The notes under the pieces were generated by a model. The model saw only the letters and a list, made by a program, of their open reading frames with translations, searched no databases and was not told the DNA's origin. This document shows positions 1-12,051 of a DNA stretch of 64,000 bases, one piece after another. The translations under genes and the position numbers were made by a program. Source of the DNA: Drosophila miranda (Eukaryota; Arthropoda; Insecta; Diptera; Drosophilidae). Position 1 is the stretch's first letter; each line of letters begins with the position of its first letter. The DNA lies in the NCBI RefSeq assembly GCF_003369915.1, contig NC_046673.1, positions 19,955,718 to 20,019,717 on the forward strand, given 5' to 3'.

Positions 1-210
1 GAAATTTTTCCATTTGCCAAGCATGGTTTCCGTTTTCCTTATCAATGACTCCGACTCCAGCACTATCTTTTTTATCCTAAGCCGCCCTGCGTCAGCGAGG
101 TTGCATTTGTAGCACTCGGATGCCATGTCGAATACAGCCCTGCTGCCTGGTCGCTGGGTTGCATTTTCAACCTGAGGGACAGTAATTTTCTTCCAAGTTA
201 ATTGATTCAT
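1..210 (-). CDS. Partial open frame at left edge, unknown product
   Basis: On the minus strand an ATG at 210-208 opens a frame that runs without a stop to the window edge (70 codons). The conceptual product begins MNQLTWKKITVPQ and contains a Cys-x-x-Cys (CYKC) near residue 33 followed by a Lys/Arg/Glu-rich stretch. It lies about 250 bases downstream of the zinc-finger gene on the same strand. A good acceptor-like sequence (ctgtccctcag) falls inside the frame near residue 13, so the true exon may start there rather than at the ATG. The family is not recognised. The open frame and ordinary codon use suggest a real exon, but 70 codons can stay open by chance. Confidence 0.35.
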   Translation of the reverse strand, partial: MNQLTWKKITVPQVENATQRPGSRAVFDMASECYKCNLADAGRLRIKKIVLESESLIRKTETMLGKWKNF

Positions 211-458
211 TAAATGTATTTCCTATATAGTTATTGATGATAGCGTTTATACTTAGTTATGTATATATGTTCAGTTTTGCCTATTTACATATTACCGAAA
301 TCTGCGAAAAACGTGTGTGTGTGTGTGTGTGTAGGGAGGAATCGGGGCCAGTTTTCGCTACTTTCTCAATTATCATCATCAGTTGCATCCTGCAAAAGTG
401 TGTGGGATGGTGTGGGTTAGTGTGGGGGATAGGGGTCTTGGCCGTCTACACCACTTTC
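211..458. other. Spacer downstream of the zinc-finger gene, with (TG)n
   Basis: This stretch holds a TG dinucleotide run near 312-332 and otherwise AT-rich sequence. No clear polyadenylation signal for the zinc-finger gene was found on the minus strand here. A long open frame on the plus strand that crosses into 941 is an antisense shadow of the zinc-finger gene plus this repeat. Confidence 0.5.
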
Positions 459-2213
459 TTAAATGTGATGATCCTCAGTCTTCAGAGTGATTTCATAAAT
501 CAGCTCATCAGCATTTGTTTCTTGTCCAAAGGAATGCTCCTGCTGGCTGTCCCGTTGGATAGTGGTATGGTATTTTTGCTCGTTGAAAGAATCTTCTTCT
601 GGGTCTTCTTCGTCCAGAACAACGCCATCAACCATCTGGCCATCATAGTCAGATATCTGGATATACCGCGGATCAACCTCTTGGAAATAGGCACCATTCG
701 CATAATCATTATCGTCCGGATCATCGGGATTCGCCTCTTCGAGCAGCAGACCAGCATCCTCATCGAAATCTTCCTCCAGGCCCATTGCGTCCTCATCGTT
801 CTCGGCCAGTCCACTTGCGTCCCCGGAGCCGGACGCCCCCGGATGGAGCTCCTTGACATAACGCTTGGTGTTGGTGCGGCACTGAATGGAACGCTTGTGC
901 GCATCGAAATAATTGATATCGGTGAACTCCTCTTGGCATAGGTGGCATACGAACGAGTCCTGATTGAGGTGCATCTCCTTGCGATGGCGAGCCATCTTGT
1001 GCGCGTCGCGACACTGCATACCACAGAACGGACACTTCAGCATTCGGCGCTTTCCCATGTGCACGTTTCGTATATGCTCCTGCAATGAGAAGTTCTTGTA
1101 GTAGGCCTTCTGGCAGCTGTGGCACTGGAAACGACGCTTCTTCTCGTGTGTAGCTTCCCGATGGCGCTTGAGCTGCGTGTTCTGGGCAAACGATTTGCCG
1201 CACAGCTCGCAGATGTGCTCCTTCTTCTGGTGTCGTCGCTGGTTGTGTACTCGCAGATCCTGCTTGGTAGAGAAATACAATTTGCATACGTGACAGACGT
1301 ACGGACGTATGCCCATGTGTCGACGGGCATGACCGGCCAGGTATTTACAATCACGATACGTTTCCGCACAATAGATGCAAGAATAACGATTACTTCCAGG
1401 TACCAGATGCAATTTTTGATGCTTGGACAGCTTGGACTTATGCATCACATCTGGGCATATGCCGCACTCGACGGGGAGCTTGTCGTCCAGCACACCGGTG
1501 CTCATTGAAAACTCCACAATCGGTGTGGTGTTCTCATCGAAGTCGACAATTGTGGCCAAGAGGTCGTCAAATAGCAGATATCGGCGAGGTCCCTTGAACA
1601 CATCGAGCAATTTTTTGCTGGGTTCGATATACTGTGGGGGCTCGTCCTCGTCGAGGAAGTTGTTGTAGGTCCGTACAACGCTTTGTGCATTGGCTTTGAA
1701 TTTCTTGACTGGCACTGGAGGCGACTCTGACTCCAGCTCGGGTTCGGGCTCTAGAGTAGAGTCTCGGTCCAGCTCTGATTCCGGTTCCGGTTCCGGCTCG
1801 GGCTCAGGCTCTGGCTCGGGCTCGGGCTCGTCTGCCTCTTCGAAAACAGACGGTTGTGTGTAGAACTGCTCGTAATCATTCTCGCCGTCGTCGCATTCGT
1901 CGTCTTCTTCGATCATCTCCTCGGTTTCGGACGGTAGCTCAGTCACCACATACTGGTCCTGCGCCAGATACTCCGTATCGCTGTCCAGCTGTTGGTCAAG
2001 GTCGGGCTCCTCTAACTGCAACTCATCTTCGTGGAGTTCCTCGTTGACGATGAGAAAATCCTCATCGTATTCATTGCTCAGACCTTCCAAAACAACATAG
2101 GTAGCGTCCTCGTTGACGGTATCCACATTACCCACAGAAATGTCATTGTCTTCATTGGGATAGTCGCTTGGAGGCAGCACAAACTCAATTATTTCAGACA
2201 TATCCAGATTCAT
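459..2213 (-). CDS. C2H2 zinc-finger protein, probable transcription factor
   Basis: This is an intronless 584-residue frame. The N-terminal half is strongly acidic and includes a run of Glu-Pro/Glu-Pro-Glu dipeptides near residues 130-160. The middle, roughly residues 245-465, carries a tandem block of C2H2 fingers, for example C-x2-C in CGICP, CIYC, CHVC, CELC, CHSC, CPFC and CHLC, each followed by paired His. The last finger ends in Cys rather than His (KRSIQC), so it may be degenerate or C2HC. The C-terminus is acidic again. No ZAD-type cysteine set is obvious at the N-terminus. The arrangement suits a nuclear DNA-binding regulator with acidic flanks, and the target is unknown. The first ATG is used; a second Met four codons later would make little difference. 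The orthologue was not identified by name. Confidence 0.9.
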   Translation of the reverse strand: MNLDMSEIIEFVLPPSDYPNEDNDISVGNVDTVNEDATYVVLEGLSNEYDEDFLIVNEELHEDELQLEEPDLDQQLDSDTEYLAQDQYVVTELPSETEEMIEEDDECDDGENDYEQFYTQPSVFEEADEPEPEPEPEPEPEPEPESELDRDSTLEPEPELESESPPVPVKKFKANAQSVVRTYNNFLDEDEPPQYIEPSKKLLDVFKGPRRYLLFDDLLATIVDFDENTTPIVEFSMSTGVLDDKLPVECGICPDVMHKSKLSKHQKLHLVPGSNRYSCIYCAETYRDCKYLAGHARRHMGIRPYVCHVCKLYFSTKQDLRVHNQRRHQKKEHICELCGKSFAQNTQLKRHREATHEKKRRFQCHSCQKAYYKNFSLQEHIRNVHMGKRRMLKCPFCGMQCRDAHKMARHRKEMHLNQDSFVCHLCQEEFTDINYFDAHKRSIQCRTNTKRYVKELHPGASGSGDASGLAENDEDAMGLEEDFDEDAGLLLEEANPDDPDDNDYANGAYFQEVDPRYIQISDYDGQMVDGVVLDEEDPEEDSFNEQKYHTTIQRDSQQEHSFGQETNADELIYEITLKTEDHHI

Positions 2214-2331
2214 CTGATACGGTCGGCTGTCGTTTTCTTCCCGAATTTATATATTATTTATTATTTACAATTTACACGGGCAACCCCGTCTGTCACTGCG
2301 AAAAAATGTGATGAATGGGAGGAAAATGGAA

Positions 2332-2410
2332 GGGTATGGACAATGGGCAAAACGGCCCAGAAAGTACAACACATGGCAAGGTAAATTCCACCCCTTTTGC
2401 CTAATATACT
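2332..2410 (+). repeat. Inverted-repeat element, truncated copy 1
   Basis: It begins with the terminal motif gggtatggacaatgggcaaa and runs through a conserved 'aacggcccagaaa' and 'aaattccacccc' before homology stops. The inner inverted repeat and 3' terminus seen in the full copies are missing. It lies about 20 bases before a second copy in the same orientation. Confidence 0.7.
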
Positions 2411-2431
2411 ATTAAGGGAAGTTTATAGAGA

Positions 2432-2577
2432 GGGTATGGACGACGGGCAAAACGGCCCAGAAAATGCAACGCATGCAAGGTAAATTCCACCCCATTTGCT
2501 CAATATACCGTTTGTCATCAAGGTATATTGTTCACACAAGCGAGGTGAGGGATGAGGTTCGTGGGAACCTTGCAATA
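2432..2577 (+). repeat. Inverted-repeat element, copy 2, lacking its 3' end
   Basis: It starts with gggtatggacgacgggcaaa and continues through gcaaggtaaattccacccc, tcaaggtatattg and the inner near-palindrome gaggttcgtgggaaccttgc. Homology ends there, so the 3' terminal repeat present in the copies at 29386 and 39647 is absent. Confidence 0.75.
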
Positions 2578-4948
2578 AAACGTAACGTCCGACTCTCAGA
2601 TGTATACGGAAACAAACTGTCTCATTTTCAAAATATAGCAATGAACAATACCTTTTTTTATTAACAAAAAAATAGCAAAACCATTTTTTTCTTTATTTGA
2701 CATCATTATTTTTCATTCGAAATTTTCGCAAACATTTTTGTCTTCTTAATAGATTTGAAATATTTGTATAAATAAATCTATTTATTTCGTATTTTCTATA
2801 TGATTGGTTAAATCTAAGGACTCCTTTTTGTTGGATGGTCTATAAAATAAGGTTTAAACAAGGAAGTAAATAAAAATGTAAATTCGTTTTATGGTACATG
2901 TTATCTACATGGTAACTACATAGTTGGTACCCAAGGTACACAAGCATGGCATTTGTAACCCTATTTTTGTTAACTATTGTCATCTGCTTGCCAAGCTGCT
3001 TAAAACCAACCAAAACAATAATGACCTTTTCTCAGATTGACATGTCTTTGAGATATTGATGCATTTAATTCGATTTCTGTATATATTTCTTGATCCCATC
3101 TCGATACATATTTTCGGCATCGGCATAAATATCCATACCATCGACTCCACTTAGAGCTGCGCGCCAAAATAAAATCGTTTGAAAGTGATTGAGTGACAAG
3201 GATATGACTTCAATCCAGTGAAATAAAGGATGAGTATTCAGATAAGTAATAGGCTTAAGTGAAAGAAAAGTCCGATTTGGGTTTAGAAAGGCCTGGACTA
3301 GACTAATAGTTAATTAAGGTTTGTTAAAATGGAAATGAATATACATAGCATGATACAAGAAAGCCCTTTTAGCCCTAAAAGTGCCACGGCTCTTTTACTG
3401 ATAGCCAGAATACGTGACTGGAGACAGTTTTTAGCGTCTTGTCTTATCGTCTTATCTGTTCTGCAGATGTAGAAAAATCCTGTCTGATGTGGCCGTACCT
3501 ATTAAGTTATACCTTGCGAAATGGGAGAATTGATCATCGATATGTTCCGATGATTCCGATAAGTCAGCGAAATACCGTGACATATCTATCGATACTATCG
3601 ACTCATTTGAACGGTCTGATCTCGCCCCGCCAAATCACAGAGCATGCGTAGCCTCGACGTCTTCTGGCTCTTCCATCAAGTTTGCGGTTAGCAGCCGCCT
3701 ACCAACTTGGCTAACTTCTTGAATCGTATCGCTCTGCTCTTCTCCGACTGCATTGCATTTGCACACTCGGTGGCGCGCGTTTGGCCTGGCTTGACTTCTT
3801 CATTTTCAAATCCGTTTTCTCTGGCAATTTTTTTTCCGCATATTTCTAAAACGTGTGAAGCGAGCGCGCATGCGTAGTGGCAATAATCAGCCAATTCCAA
3901 AATTGCGGTTCTCTCAGTTATTTTTCCCCATTTGAATTGACCGCAAAATTGTGTAAGAATACCGTTTTTTTTTTTTTTTTTTTGTTTATTTGTTTGTTTG
4001 TGCTGTGCGAAATATGAAGTGTGAAAATAAATAAATTAACTGATTACCAGGAATTCAGAATACAACAATAATCATAACGGATTATTACATTACGAAGGAC
4101 TTTTTTAATTTTTCCCAACAAAAGTGAAGGGTAATCTAATCCTAGGTCTAAGTTTGAAAGGTCTTGTCTTCGTTTCCCGTTTGGGAGGGAGGCTGGGACA
4201 TTCAAAGCTTTATTGTTAATTGGGAAGATTACAATACTCGCACTCAAATGCAAACAAAATTGAGCTAATAAGAGATGCGAAGCACACCACACAAATAGGA
4301 GACACAATAAATGGACAAACAAGCCAGCCATCAGCCACCAGCCAGCAGCCAGCAACATCAAATAAAATAGGATTACGCAAAGTTGCAAACGCATTATGTT
4401 GATGTTGATTTAAGCTCTGGTTGTTGACTTTTATCGTATTTATTTATTTTGTTTATTTGTTCGTGTGCCGTGCTGCAACATCTCCCTCCCAATCGATCCC
4501 TCTGGGCGCTTACGCGCGATCACTGGGTAAACTTGACCCGCTTTCGGATCGGAATTGGCATCGCGATTGGCATGGGATTGGGATCGATATCCCGTGGGGG
4601 AGGGGGGGACTACAATTTATACATTTCCATTTAATCGAATGCAGTGCACTAAAGATTAAGCCGTTTTGGGTTTAGGTTGACCTTAAAATCATGTCTAAAT
4701 CTGGAAATTTTCATCATCTATTTTGCAGACGACACGACCAGACGCGACCAGATTCTCTTCTCGCACTCGGAGTAGGCCAATTACGACACGCCCACTGCCC
4801 CACCCCCTCTCTGGCACTCTGCCACACGCTTCATCAACTGGGCACAACAGCAGCAACAGGTGTTGGTCGATCCAGCAGGTAGCATCATCATTTGCGGTTT
4901 TCATCGCCGGGGCGGGCCTGGGCCGGCGGCAAACGGGAAATCGGAAAC

Positions 4949-7900
4949 ATGTTCTTCTTCTCCTTCTTCTTTGGCTTTGGCCTCCACCGCGGGCTGCTGC
5001 CACTTGCCGCCGTTATCGGCCTGCTGCATCTGCCGCAATTTGTGTGTCATGCTAGCTGGGCAACCAGAACGACGCTAACCGCCGCCACTACCACCGTCAC
5101 TGCCACTTCCACTGACGCCTCCCCATCCACCAGCCCAGCCCAAGCCCCAACCCCAACCCTAGCCCCATCTGCAGTCCCATCTATGCAAATCCAGCGGCTG
5201 CAAGTGAACTGCAGTAGGGAAATGCTGGATATGCAGCTGCTGCTGAGCCGACCCTTTCGCGGCCTGCTCTATGCCAAGGACTTTCCGCTGGAGTGTCGGT
5301 CCAGCGGCAAAGACTCCACTCACCTGCAGCTGCGCATCCCCACCTCCGGCTGTGGCGTACGTGCCGATCCCCTAGCCGACGGCGGCATAGAGTACACCGT
5401 GCGGGTGATGCTCCAGATGGAGCAAAAGCTGCGCCAAAGCACGGACATCCTCAGCTCGGTTAGGTGTCAGTTGCCGCCCAAGGCCATGGGCATGCCGCTG
5501 CCTGGAGTGCCAGGTCTGCGGACGGACAGTGGTCGGGAGAGGTAAGCCCAAATACTTCCTAATCTGTCCATATTCATATCCATATTCATTCCAGGAATGC
5601 AAGAATGCGTGCCTTGGCTGCAGCGTCTGCCATCCATCTGGCCTCCTCTACGGTCCCATCTACAGTGGCTCATCATCATCATCATCATAATCAACATATG
5701 GACACGCCGCGCGTTCGGATTTGGCTTGAACTGGGCGGTCCCAATGGCACTGGCTCTGTGGAGGTGGGCGTGCCTACCACCCTAACCGTACGCGCCATTG
5801 TACCCGGCACAATCGGGGTCCGTGTGGTGGATTGTGCGGCACTCGATGGACTGGGAGAGTCCACGCAGCAGTTGCTCGATGCACGCGGCTGTCCCATTGA
5901 CGAGCAGGTGAGTACAGTCTCTCGGAGATTCCCCCAACCATTTGCGTAACCAGCGCCGGCGGCGACACATTCTACAAGACGGAGAAAAAAACATAGAGGG
6001 AGAGAGAGAGGGGTAGATATGTATGTATAGTATGTGATTAACCGTTAGACCAAAGAGACAAGACCCAGACGAGACAAGGCAAAAAGTCATTAATTAATGA
6101 AGCTGAAGCTGCTGTTGATGCTGATGCTGATGATGCGATTGATCGCATTTAACTTTCATTTTTATAGACGGGTATCTAGTGGGTATTAGAGAGTATACAC
6201 AACAACCGCCAAGATCATGGGCCGATAATCTCTAGTCACTACAAAAATCGATTGCAGGATCAGAGAAACTCCCACAATCGATATTGGGACTTGCACATCC
6301 TATCCATAGTCTCTCTCTTTCTCACACACACACAGACACACACAATACGGACACTCTGCAAACTGCAGCAGCGACGCCTCATTAATTGTAACAGTTATTA
6401 CAGCACCGACCGCGCGGCATTAAATGTGAAGGCAAAAGGCAGCAAAACTGTTAGCCATAATTACGCGATCATCGTTAGAACAGTTTTCGTTGCCCAGCCA
6501 AGCAGTGGAGCCCCTTCCCCTTTAAAAGTCATTAAAGAAACTACGAAACTACGAAACTACGAAAAACAACTAAAACAAACGCCTGCGAACTGTTCTCTGG
6601 GTTCTTGCTTCAGTTCTTCTTGAGTAAATTAGGAGGTCACAACAATTAGCCAACAGTGAAATACATAGAAATATTTATCGTTTAGCATTTTGACATCCAG
6701 TTGTTTCTGTTGGTGCTGTTGCCCCATCTCCATCTCCGGACAGCACCACCACCACCAGCGGAACGCAGCGCAACGGAAGGGGCAATGGCAATGGCATTGC
6801 CAGTCCAGCCATTTGCATTTTGGTCTCCTCTCCGTTCCGTTCCATCCGGGGGCGCGGCGGCGGTGCGGTGGTGCGGTGTTAGCGGCGTCGCAGCTTTATG
6901 CACATGTCATTCATTTGCGGCCTTAAATGGGTCAAACAAATCTTTTTCTGACGCTGCCTTGCTGCTCTTCTCTTCTCCATTGTTGCCTTTGCATTGGAGA
7001 AGCAGCAAAAAGATCTCACGGCTTAATTTTTGTTTTAGTTTAACGGAATGAAGAAAAAAAAGCACAACAGCAACAAAAAGAAAAACAACAACAACAGATG
7101 AAACCATTTGCATTTTATGTTTGTTTTATTGTTTGGCTCTGCCTCTGTCTTGTCTTGTCTTGGAACTTACCTTCCGTTTTAGCACATTTCATTTTCTTTT
7201 GCGCTGGTTTGCCCCCTTCGCCTGGCCTGCCTGCCTACCCCTACCCCCGCAAACAGATTGCAAATTTATGCGCACAACCATCACAAGTTGATTTGTTTGG
7301 TTTAGAAACACTTCTGGGTCAGAGCGTGGAAGAAAAGTGAAATAAAAACTTTTGTCTTTTGTTGGTTTGCGCTCGATGGCAGCGATGGCACAGTTCTTTT
7401 TCTTATTTCTATCAAGAATGTAACCCACAAGAACAGAACCGTTATGACACCAGATACACGATTTCGATAGATCCTGCAAGCCAATTTCGATGCGAATTTG
7501 AATTTGATATCGAATTCGAATTTAAAAAATGCATTGCATTGACTCCTCTCTGCAGACTCTGCAGTCTGTGTCGGTGCTGAAGATTAACCCATATTTTTGG
7601 TCTTGAGCTGACTGCAGTTTTAACCGTATCTATGCATAATTTACACTGACAAACATTTCAGTGGCCGGAAGACAAAAGATTATCACTTTTCCATCCGTTT
7701 CGATCCACTTTACACTTGGTTACGTACAAAAATAAATATTTGCCATCTTTTTGCACGTGAACTCGTTTGAACTTCCGCAACAATTTGCTCTTATTGTTAT
7801 TGTCTCAGGTTTCGCAGTCACACAACCATCCCATACCATCCCATAGCATCCCATCCCACAACCCACCCACACATGCGGCAACACGTGCTCTTGGGGGTCT

Positions 7901-9588
7901 TGTAAATTGAAACCAGACATCATCACCAGGCTAATCAACGTGCCGCGGGGGCCCTCCTCGGTAGTAACAATGGGCTGGAAGACGAGATGTAAATCACATT
8001 GTCTTGTAATTTCATACATTTGCACTACGTTTGGAAGCGGAGCACCGCACACCTACTCGTACTGCGAGTACTACTGTGCTACGTTGTAGTAGTACCTCTG
8101 CCATTCTGCCATTGAACTTGGCTGCAAAACATGACTTTTGTTGCCGTTTCTTGTGCGCGTACGCCACGTAACGGAAGTGGCCAAATGTAAGCGTGTAAAA
8201 GAGAATGGTTAGCGCGGGATTTTGTCACCGCATACACATACCGCGCATATTGTATAAGCGATCATAAAACCTACAATACACTACCTACCCATTAAAACGT
8301 AATGGTTCAGGTTCAGGGACAGAGACAGCGACAGAGACAGGTACATGCACAAACAGGTTCACGGACATCCCCGAAAAAGTGTTGACCCGAGACCCTGTCT
8401 AAAGTTCTTGCTGTCTATGACTTTCGCAGGTAATGCCCGCTCTACACATACACCACAAGCCCGCAGAGGAGGGCTGGTCAAAGCAGCACGAGGAAGATCT
8501 GGTCGAGCGCACTTTTGCGGCCACATTTCCCGCCTTCAAGTTTCCCGATCGCGAGCGCCTTCATGTCAGCTGTGGCGTGCAGCTATGCAAGGGGAAGTGT
8601 CCGAATGTAAGTACCAGTACCAGTACCAGTCAAAACAAGGCCCAATACGAGTATGTGCATCTCAATTGGTTGCAATGAAAAACGAAAGTGTTGCCTATTG
8701 CCTACTGTCGGCTGACGGCTGTTGCCTGCCGGCTGCCGGCTTCTTCTTCTGGCCCAGGGCGCGCACTGCAGTGCCCAGCGTAGCGTGTTAGGATTTAGTG
8801 CTGTTGCGTCTGCTAATTAATGTGGTTATTGCACCAAAACGCACTCAACTGAAGCTGAATAGAGGAGGCAACAGGCAGCACCAGCTCTGCTGTCACCCAT
8901 TTTTGCACCCACCATCCAAAAAATAACTCTGATTTTTGAATCTTCTTCAAGTTGAATTGTCGCCTCGCCGAGCAGCAGCAGCAGCAGCTGCAACTGAGTG
9001 CCGACCAGCACCTGGCACGCATCGAGGTGTTCAACTCGCTGGCCGTGACTGCGCCGCAGATCGAAGTGGATCGCCTGCGCTACGACCGGCGGTACAACAT
9101 GAGCGGTAAGTACAATGCACTGCAATCCCGCGCAATCAGCCAGACCACGACCAGCCACAATTTTTGGGCTAATTTCAGTGGAGGACTATCCACCCCATGT
9201 GCGGCCCCTGCCGGGTGAGGGCACTCTCTGCCTGTCCATCTCCAAGCTGGCCATTTCGTTCTGTATTCTTGGATTGATCTTCCTGGTGGCCGTCATTGTG
9301 GCCATCTTTTCACTGATACGGACCCGTCGCCGAGAGCGTCGTCATGGCGCTCGATTGGGCTTCGGCTTGGGACTCGGACTGGGCAGTGGCACTGGCACTG
9401 GCACGGGTACGGGCATAGCCGGAACGAGCACATCGAACAGCAGCAGCCGCCTACATCGGGATCGTGCCGAAATCTGCACATCAATGTTCTCCTCGAGCAG
9501 CGAATCGGCCCAGTCCCAGCCCCGCTTTGGGGGCAAGTTTTTAATGCCGTATTATCCCAATGCCCTGCCCTATGGCCGGGTCTATTAG
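4949..9588 (+). CDS. Zona pellucida (ZP) domain transmembrane protein
   Basis: Exons are 4949-5541, 5595-5907, 8430-8606, 8952-9105 and 9179-9588 (1647 bases, 548 residues). All junctions are GT-AG and the phases agree. The chosen ATG starts a hydrophobic N-terminus (MFFFSFFFGFGL...) suited to a signal peptide; an ATG 19 codons upstream would bury it. A Thr/Pro/Ser-rich linker leads into a ZP domain that starts at about residue 88 with VNCSREMLDMQLLL, has the Cys spacing FPLEC...GCGV...VRCQLP in ZP-N, and VSCGVQLCKGKC in the ZP-C half. A basic stretch (DRLRYDRRYN) precedes a transmembrane helix (ISFCILGLIFLVAVIVAIFSL) and a short tail opening RTRRRERR. Fly ZP proteins organise the apical extracellular matrix and cuticle, and this one probably does the same. 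Which fly ZP gene it matches was not settled. Poly(A) signal AATAAA at 9824-9829. Confidence 0.88.
5908..8429 (+). other. Large intron of the ZP gene
   Basis: This 2.5 kb intron separates the N- and C-terminal parts of the ZP domain. It contains short CA and GA runs, AT-rich patches and small repeats such as cccatcccata near 7830-7860. No coding exon with suitable splice sites and phase was found inside. Regulatory content cannot be judged from a single sequence. Confidence 0.6.
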
Positions 9589-9823
9589 TTTGTTCTAGAT
9601 TAGGCTACGTTACGCTTCCCATAGACTGATGTGGCGTTAATCTTCAAAATTCGTCTAACGAGTATCGTACCAAATTAAGTCTTAACTTTAAAAACACTTA
9701 AAAACGTCTACAATAAGTGGAAAAGACCTTGAAAGCGTTTTCTAATTGTGGTTAAAATGTATTTTGATGTCTTTTCGTTACTTTATGTTAAGAACCTTCA
9801 TTTAATTAGCCTTTAAATAATTG

Positions 9824-9829
9824 AATAAA
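9824..9829 (+). terminator. Poly(A) signal of the ZP gene
   Basis: AATAAA lies 236 bases after the stop codon and upstream of the DRE-like promoter of the next gene. Confidence 0.6.
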
Positions 9830-9867
9830 ATTAAATTTGATTTTCGATAAGCTCAACAAGTTTTTCT

Positions 9868-9875
9868 TATCGATT
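9868..9875 (+). promoter_or_regulatory. DRE-like core motif upstream of the WDR46 gene
   Basis: The sequence tatcgatt contains the ATCGAT core of the DREF-binding element and sits 164 bases before the WDR46 start codon. DRE motifs mark TATA-less promoters of broadly expressed fly genes, which fits a ribosome-assembly gene. The TSS is not determined. Confidence 0.45.
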
Positions 9876-10038
9876 ATTCGCTGTTATCGGGCTCGCCAAA
9901 TCAGCTGGTTTTCCCTCTAGCCGAAGAGGAAGAAGCAGCACGTGCACGTTGTTTTTACCAGGGACCAGGGCGCACTTTTGAAAGAAGTTCACTTCGTTTT
10001 GTTTTCAAGAGTTTTGGTTAATTTTCAGCTTTGGCACC

Positions 10039-11953
10039 ATGTCCAAGGTCCCGCCAAAAGGGCGTGCGAAGCCCAAGGCACCCCACAAACGTTACTTCGA
10101 CACAGAGAGTGCCGCTGCCGATGGCGACGCCTCTGGACTGCAACCAGTCAAATTGAAGCGCAAAAATCAACAAAATTTTGTGGGAGATTTCATCAAAATG
10201 CAAGCGCAGTCCAAAGTCAGGAAGCCACTACGTCCACCCAAGGTCAATGCCGAGGCGTCTGACCCAGCCGAAGCCCAAAAGAGCCAGGTACCACCGGAGC
10301 TGCTGGCCAAATACTCACGTGGCGAAAAGGTAGAGGCGCGCGGCGTCAAGACCAGACACTTTAAGGAGCAGCAAGAGCGCAGGGAGGTGTACCTGGACTA
10401 TGCCACTGAGCAGGCGGCACGCACAGAGCTGCTGCTGCAGGAAACTGCCGGCCAGCTGGGAGCCGATGATGGGGAAATAACGGCCGAGTATCGTCAGGAG
10501 CAGATTGCCGAAAATGTGGATCTGCAGTCGGCGGCCAAGCACTTTAGTCTCCAAATGGAGTTTGGCCCATACACCATGCGCTACTCAAAGAACGGCCGTC
10601 ATCTGCTTCTGGGCGGCAGGCGAGGCCATGTCGCCGCCTTTGATTGGGTGACCAAGAAGCTGCACTGCGAATTCAATGTGATGGAGAGCGTTGCCGATGT
10701 CCAGTGGCTGCATGTGCCCACCATGTATGCGGTGGCCCAGAAGAGCTGGGTCTACTTCTACGACAAGAAAGGCACGGAGCTGCACTGCGTCAAGCGTCTG
10801 ACAAATGTGAACCGGCTTGATTTTCTGCCCTACCACTTCCTTCTGGCTGCCGGCAACAGTTCGGGCTATGCCTCCTGGCTGGACGTCTCCATAGGCGAGC
10901 TGGTGGGCAATTTCAACACCGGCCTGGGCGACATACGGATCCTGCGACACAATCCCAGCAACGGTGTCCTGTGCGTGGGCGGCAGTCGTGGCGTAGTCTC
11001 CATGTGGTCGCCCAAAGTGCGTGAGCCGCTGGCGAAGCTGCTCTGCCACTCGACAGCCATGACGGCCATGACTGTAGATCCCAAGGGTCAGCATCTGGTC
11101 ACCGCTGGCCTGGATCGCACCGTCAAGGTCTGGGACATCCGCATGCTCAACGACCAGCCCCTGGCTCTCTTCCGCCTGCGTCTGCCCGCCAACGAGCTGG
11201 ATGTGTCACAGCGTGGCATGCTGGCCCTGTCCCAGGGCACCTATCTGGAGACGTACACGGATCTGCTGTCCGGCGGCGGCACAGGGGATCGCAGCAAGCT
11301 GCCCTATCTTCGCCAGCGCTGTGATGCCTTTGTCCATGGTTTGCGCTTCTGTCCATACGAGGATGTTTTGGGGGTATCCACGGCCAAGGGCTTCCATTCG
11401 TTGCTGGTGCCCGGCTCCGGTGAGCCCAACTACGATGCCCTCGAGGACAATCCCTATGAGACATCCAAGCAGCGGCGCGAGCACGAGGTGCATGCCTTGC
11501 TCGAAAAGATTCCCCCCGAGCTGATCACCCTGGATCCCAACGAGATCACCGGCGTCGATGCGCCCACGTTGCAGGAGAAGGTCGATGCCAAGCGACAGCT
11601 ATTCCACCTCAAGCCGCCAGCCATACGCATGAATTCCCGTCGCAAGATGAAGGGTCGTGGCGGCTCTGCTAAGGCGTCGCGCAACAAGCAAATTGTGAAA
11701 GATATCAAGCGAAAGGTGAGTGTCATCTGATCCAGCACTCCATCATATCCGTCCCATCCTGATTCCACGTCTGATTTGTGTTTTTATTTCGTTATTCCAG
11801 GAGTTCATAGCGGAGGTGAGGGAGGCCAAGAAGAGCGTGATCAGGCAGCACAGCAGCAAGGAGGCAGGAGACGACGCCAAGCCAAGGCCAAAGCCCCCGC
11901 GCTCTGTACTGGATAGGTTCAAGCCCAAGCCCCAAAAGAAGCACAAGACCTGA
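10039..11953 (+). CDS. WDR46: WD40 protein of the WDR46/UTP7 (BING4) family
   Basis: Two exons, 10039-11715 and 11801-11953 (609 residues), are joined in phase 0 across an 85-base intron. The N-terminus is basic and has the family feature HKRYFDTE. WD40 repeats fill about residues 170-400, for example LLLGGRRGHVAAFDW, VGGSRGVVSMWSPK and LVTAGLDRTVKVWDIR. The BING4-type C-terminal region follows, including LPYLRQRCDAFVHGLRFCP and GEPNYDALEDNPYET, and then a lysine-rich tail. UTP7/WDR46 proteins are nucleolar components of the small-subunit processome needed for 18S rRNA maturation. The length of about 610 residues is normal for the family. The second exon adds only the basic tail; without splicing a stop comes five codons into the intron, leaving a nearly complete protein with a short VSVI end. 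I believe the D. melanogaster orthologue is CG2260. Confidence 0.93.
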
Positions 11954-12051
11954 ATAGATGTTCCATCATTAATCGAGAGAAAATATATTATAATATAAAC
12001 TAGATTTAGAAACTATGTGGGTTTTTGGGTAAAACCAGCCCCGCCTTGGGG

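Larger units (their letters stand above)
2214..4948. other. Intergenic, repeat-bearing; probable 5' region of the ZP gene
   Basis: No convincing protein-coding exon is seen in this stretch. It contains two partial copies of an inverted-repeat element (2332-2410 and 2432-2577), an AT-rich segment at about 2818-2930 that resembles one at 39231-39310, a DRE-like cluster near 3592-3602 (atctatcgatactatcga), and a poly-T run near 3967. Noncoding first exon(s) of the ZP gene downstream probably lie in 3600-4900, but their limits cannot be fixed from sequence. Confidence 0.5.

Noticed and set aside
234-941. 235-codon plus-strand frame at the left
   Set aside because: Runs through a (TG)n tract and then antisense to the zinc-finger gene.
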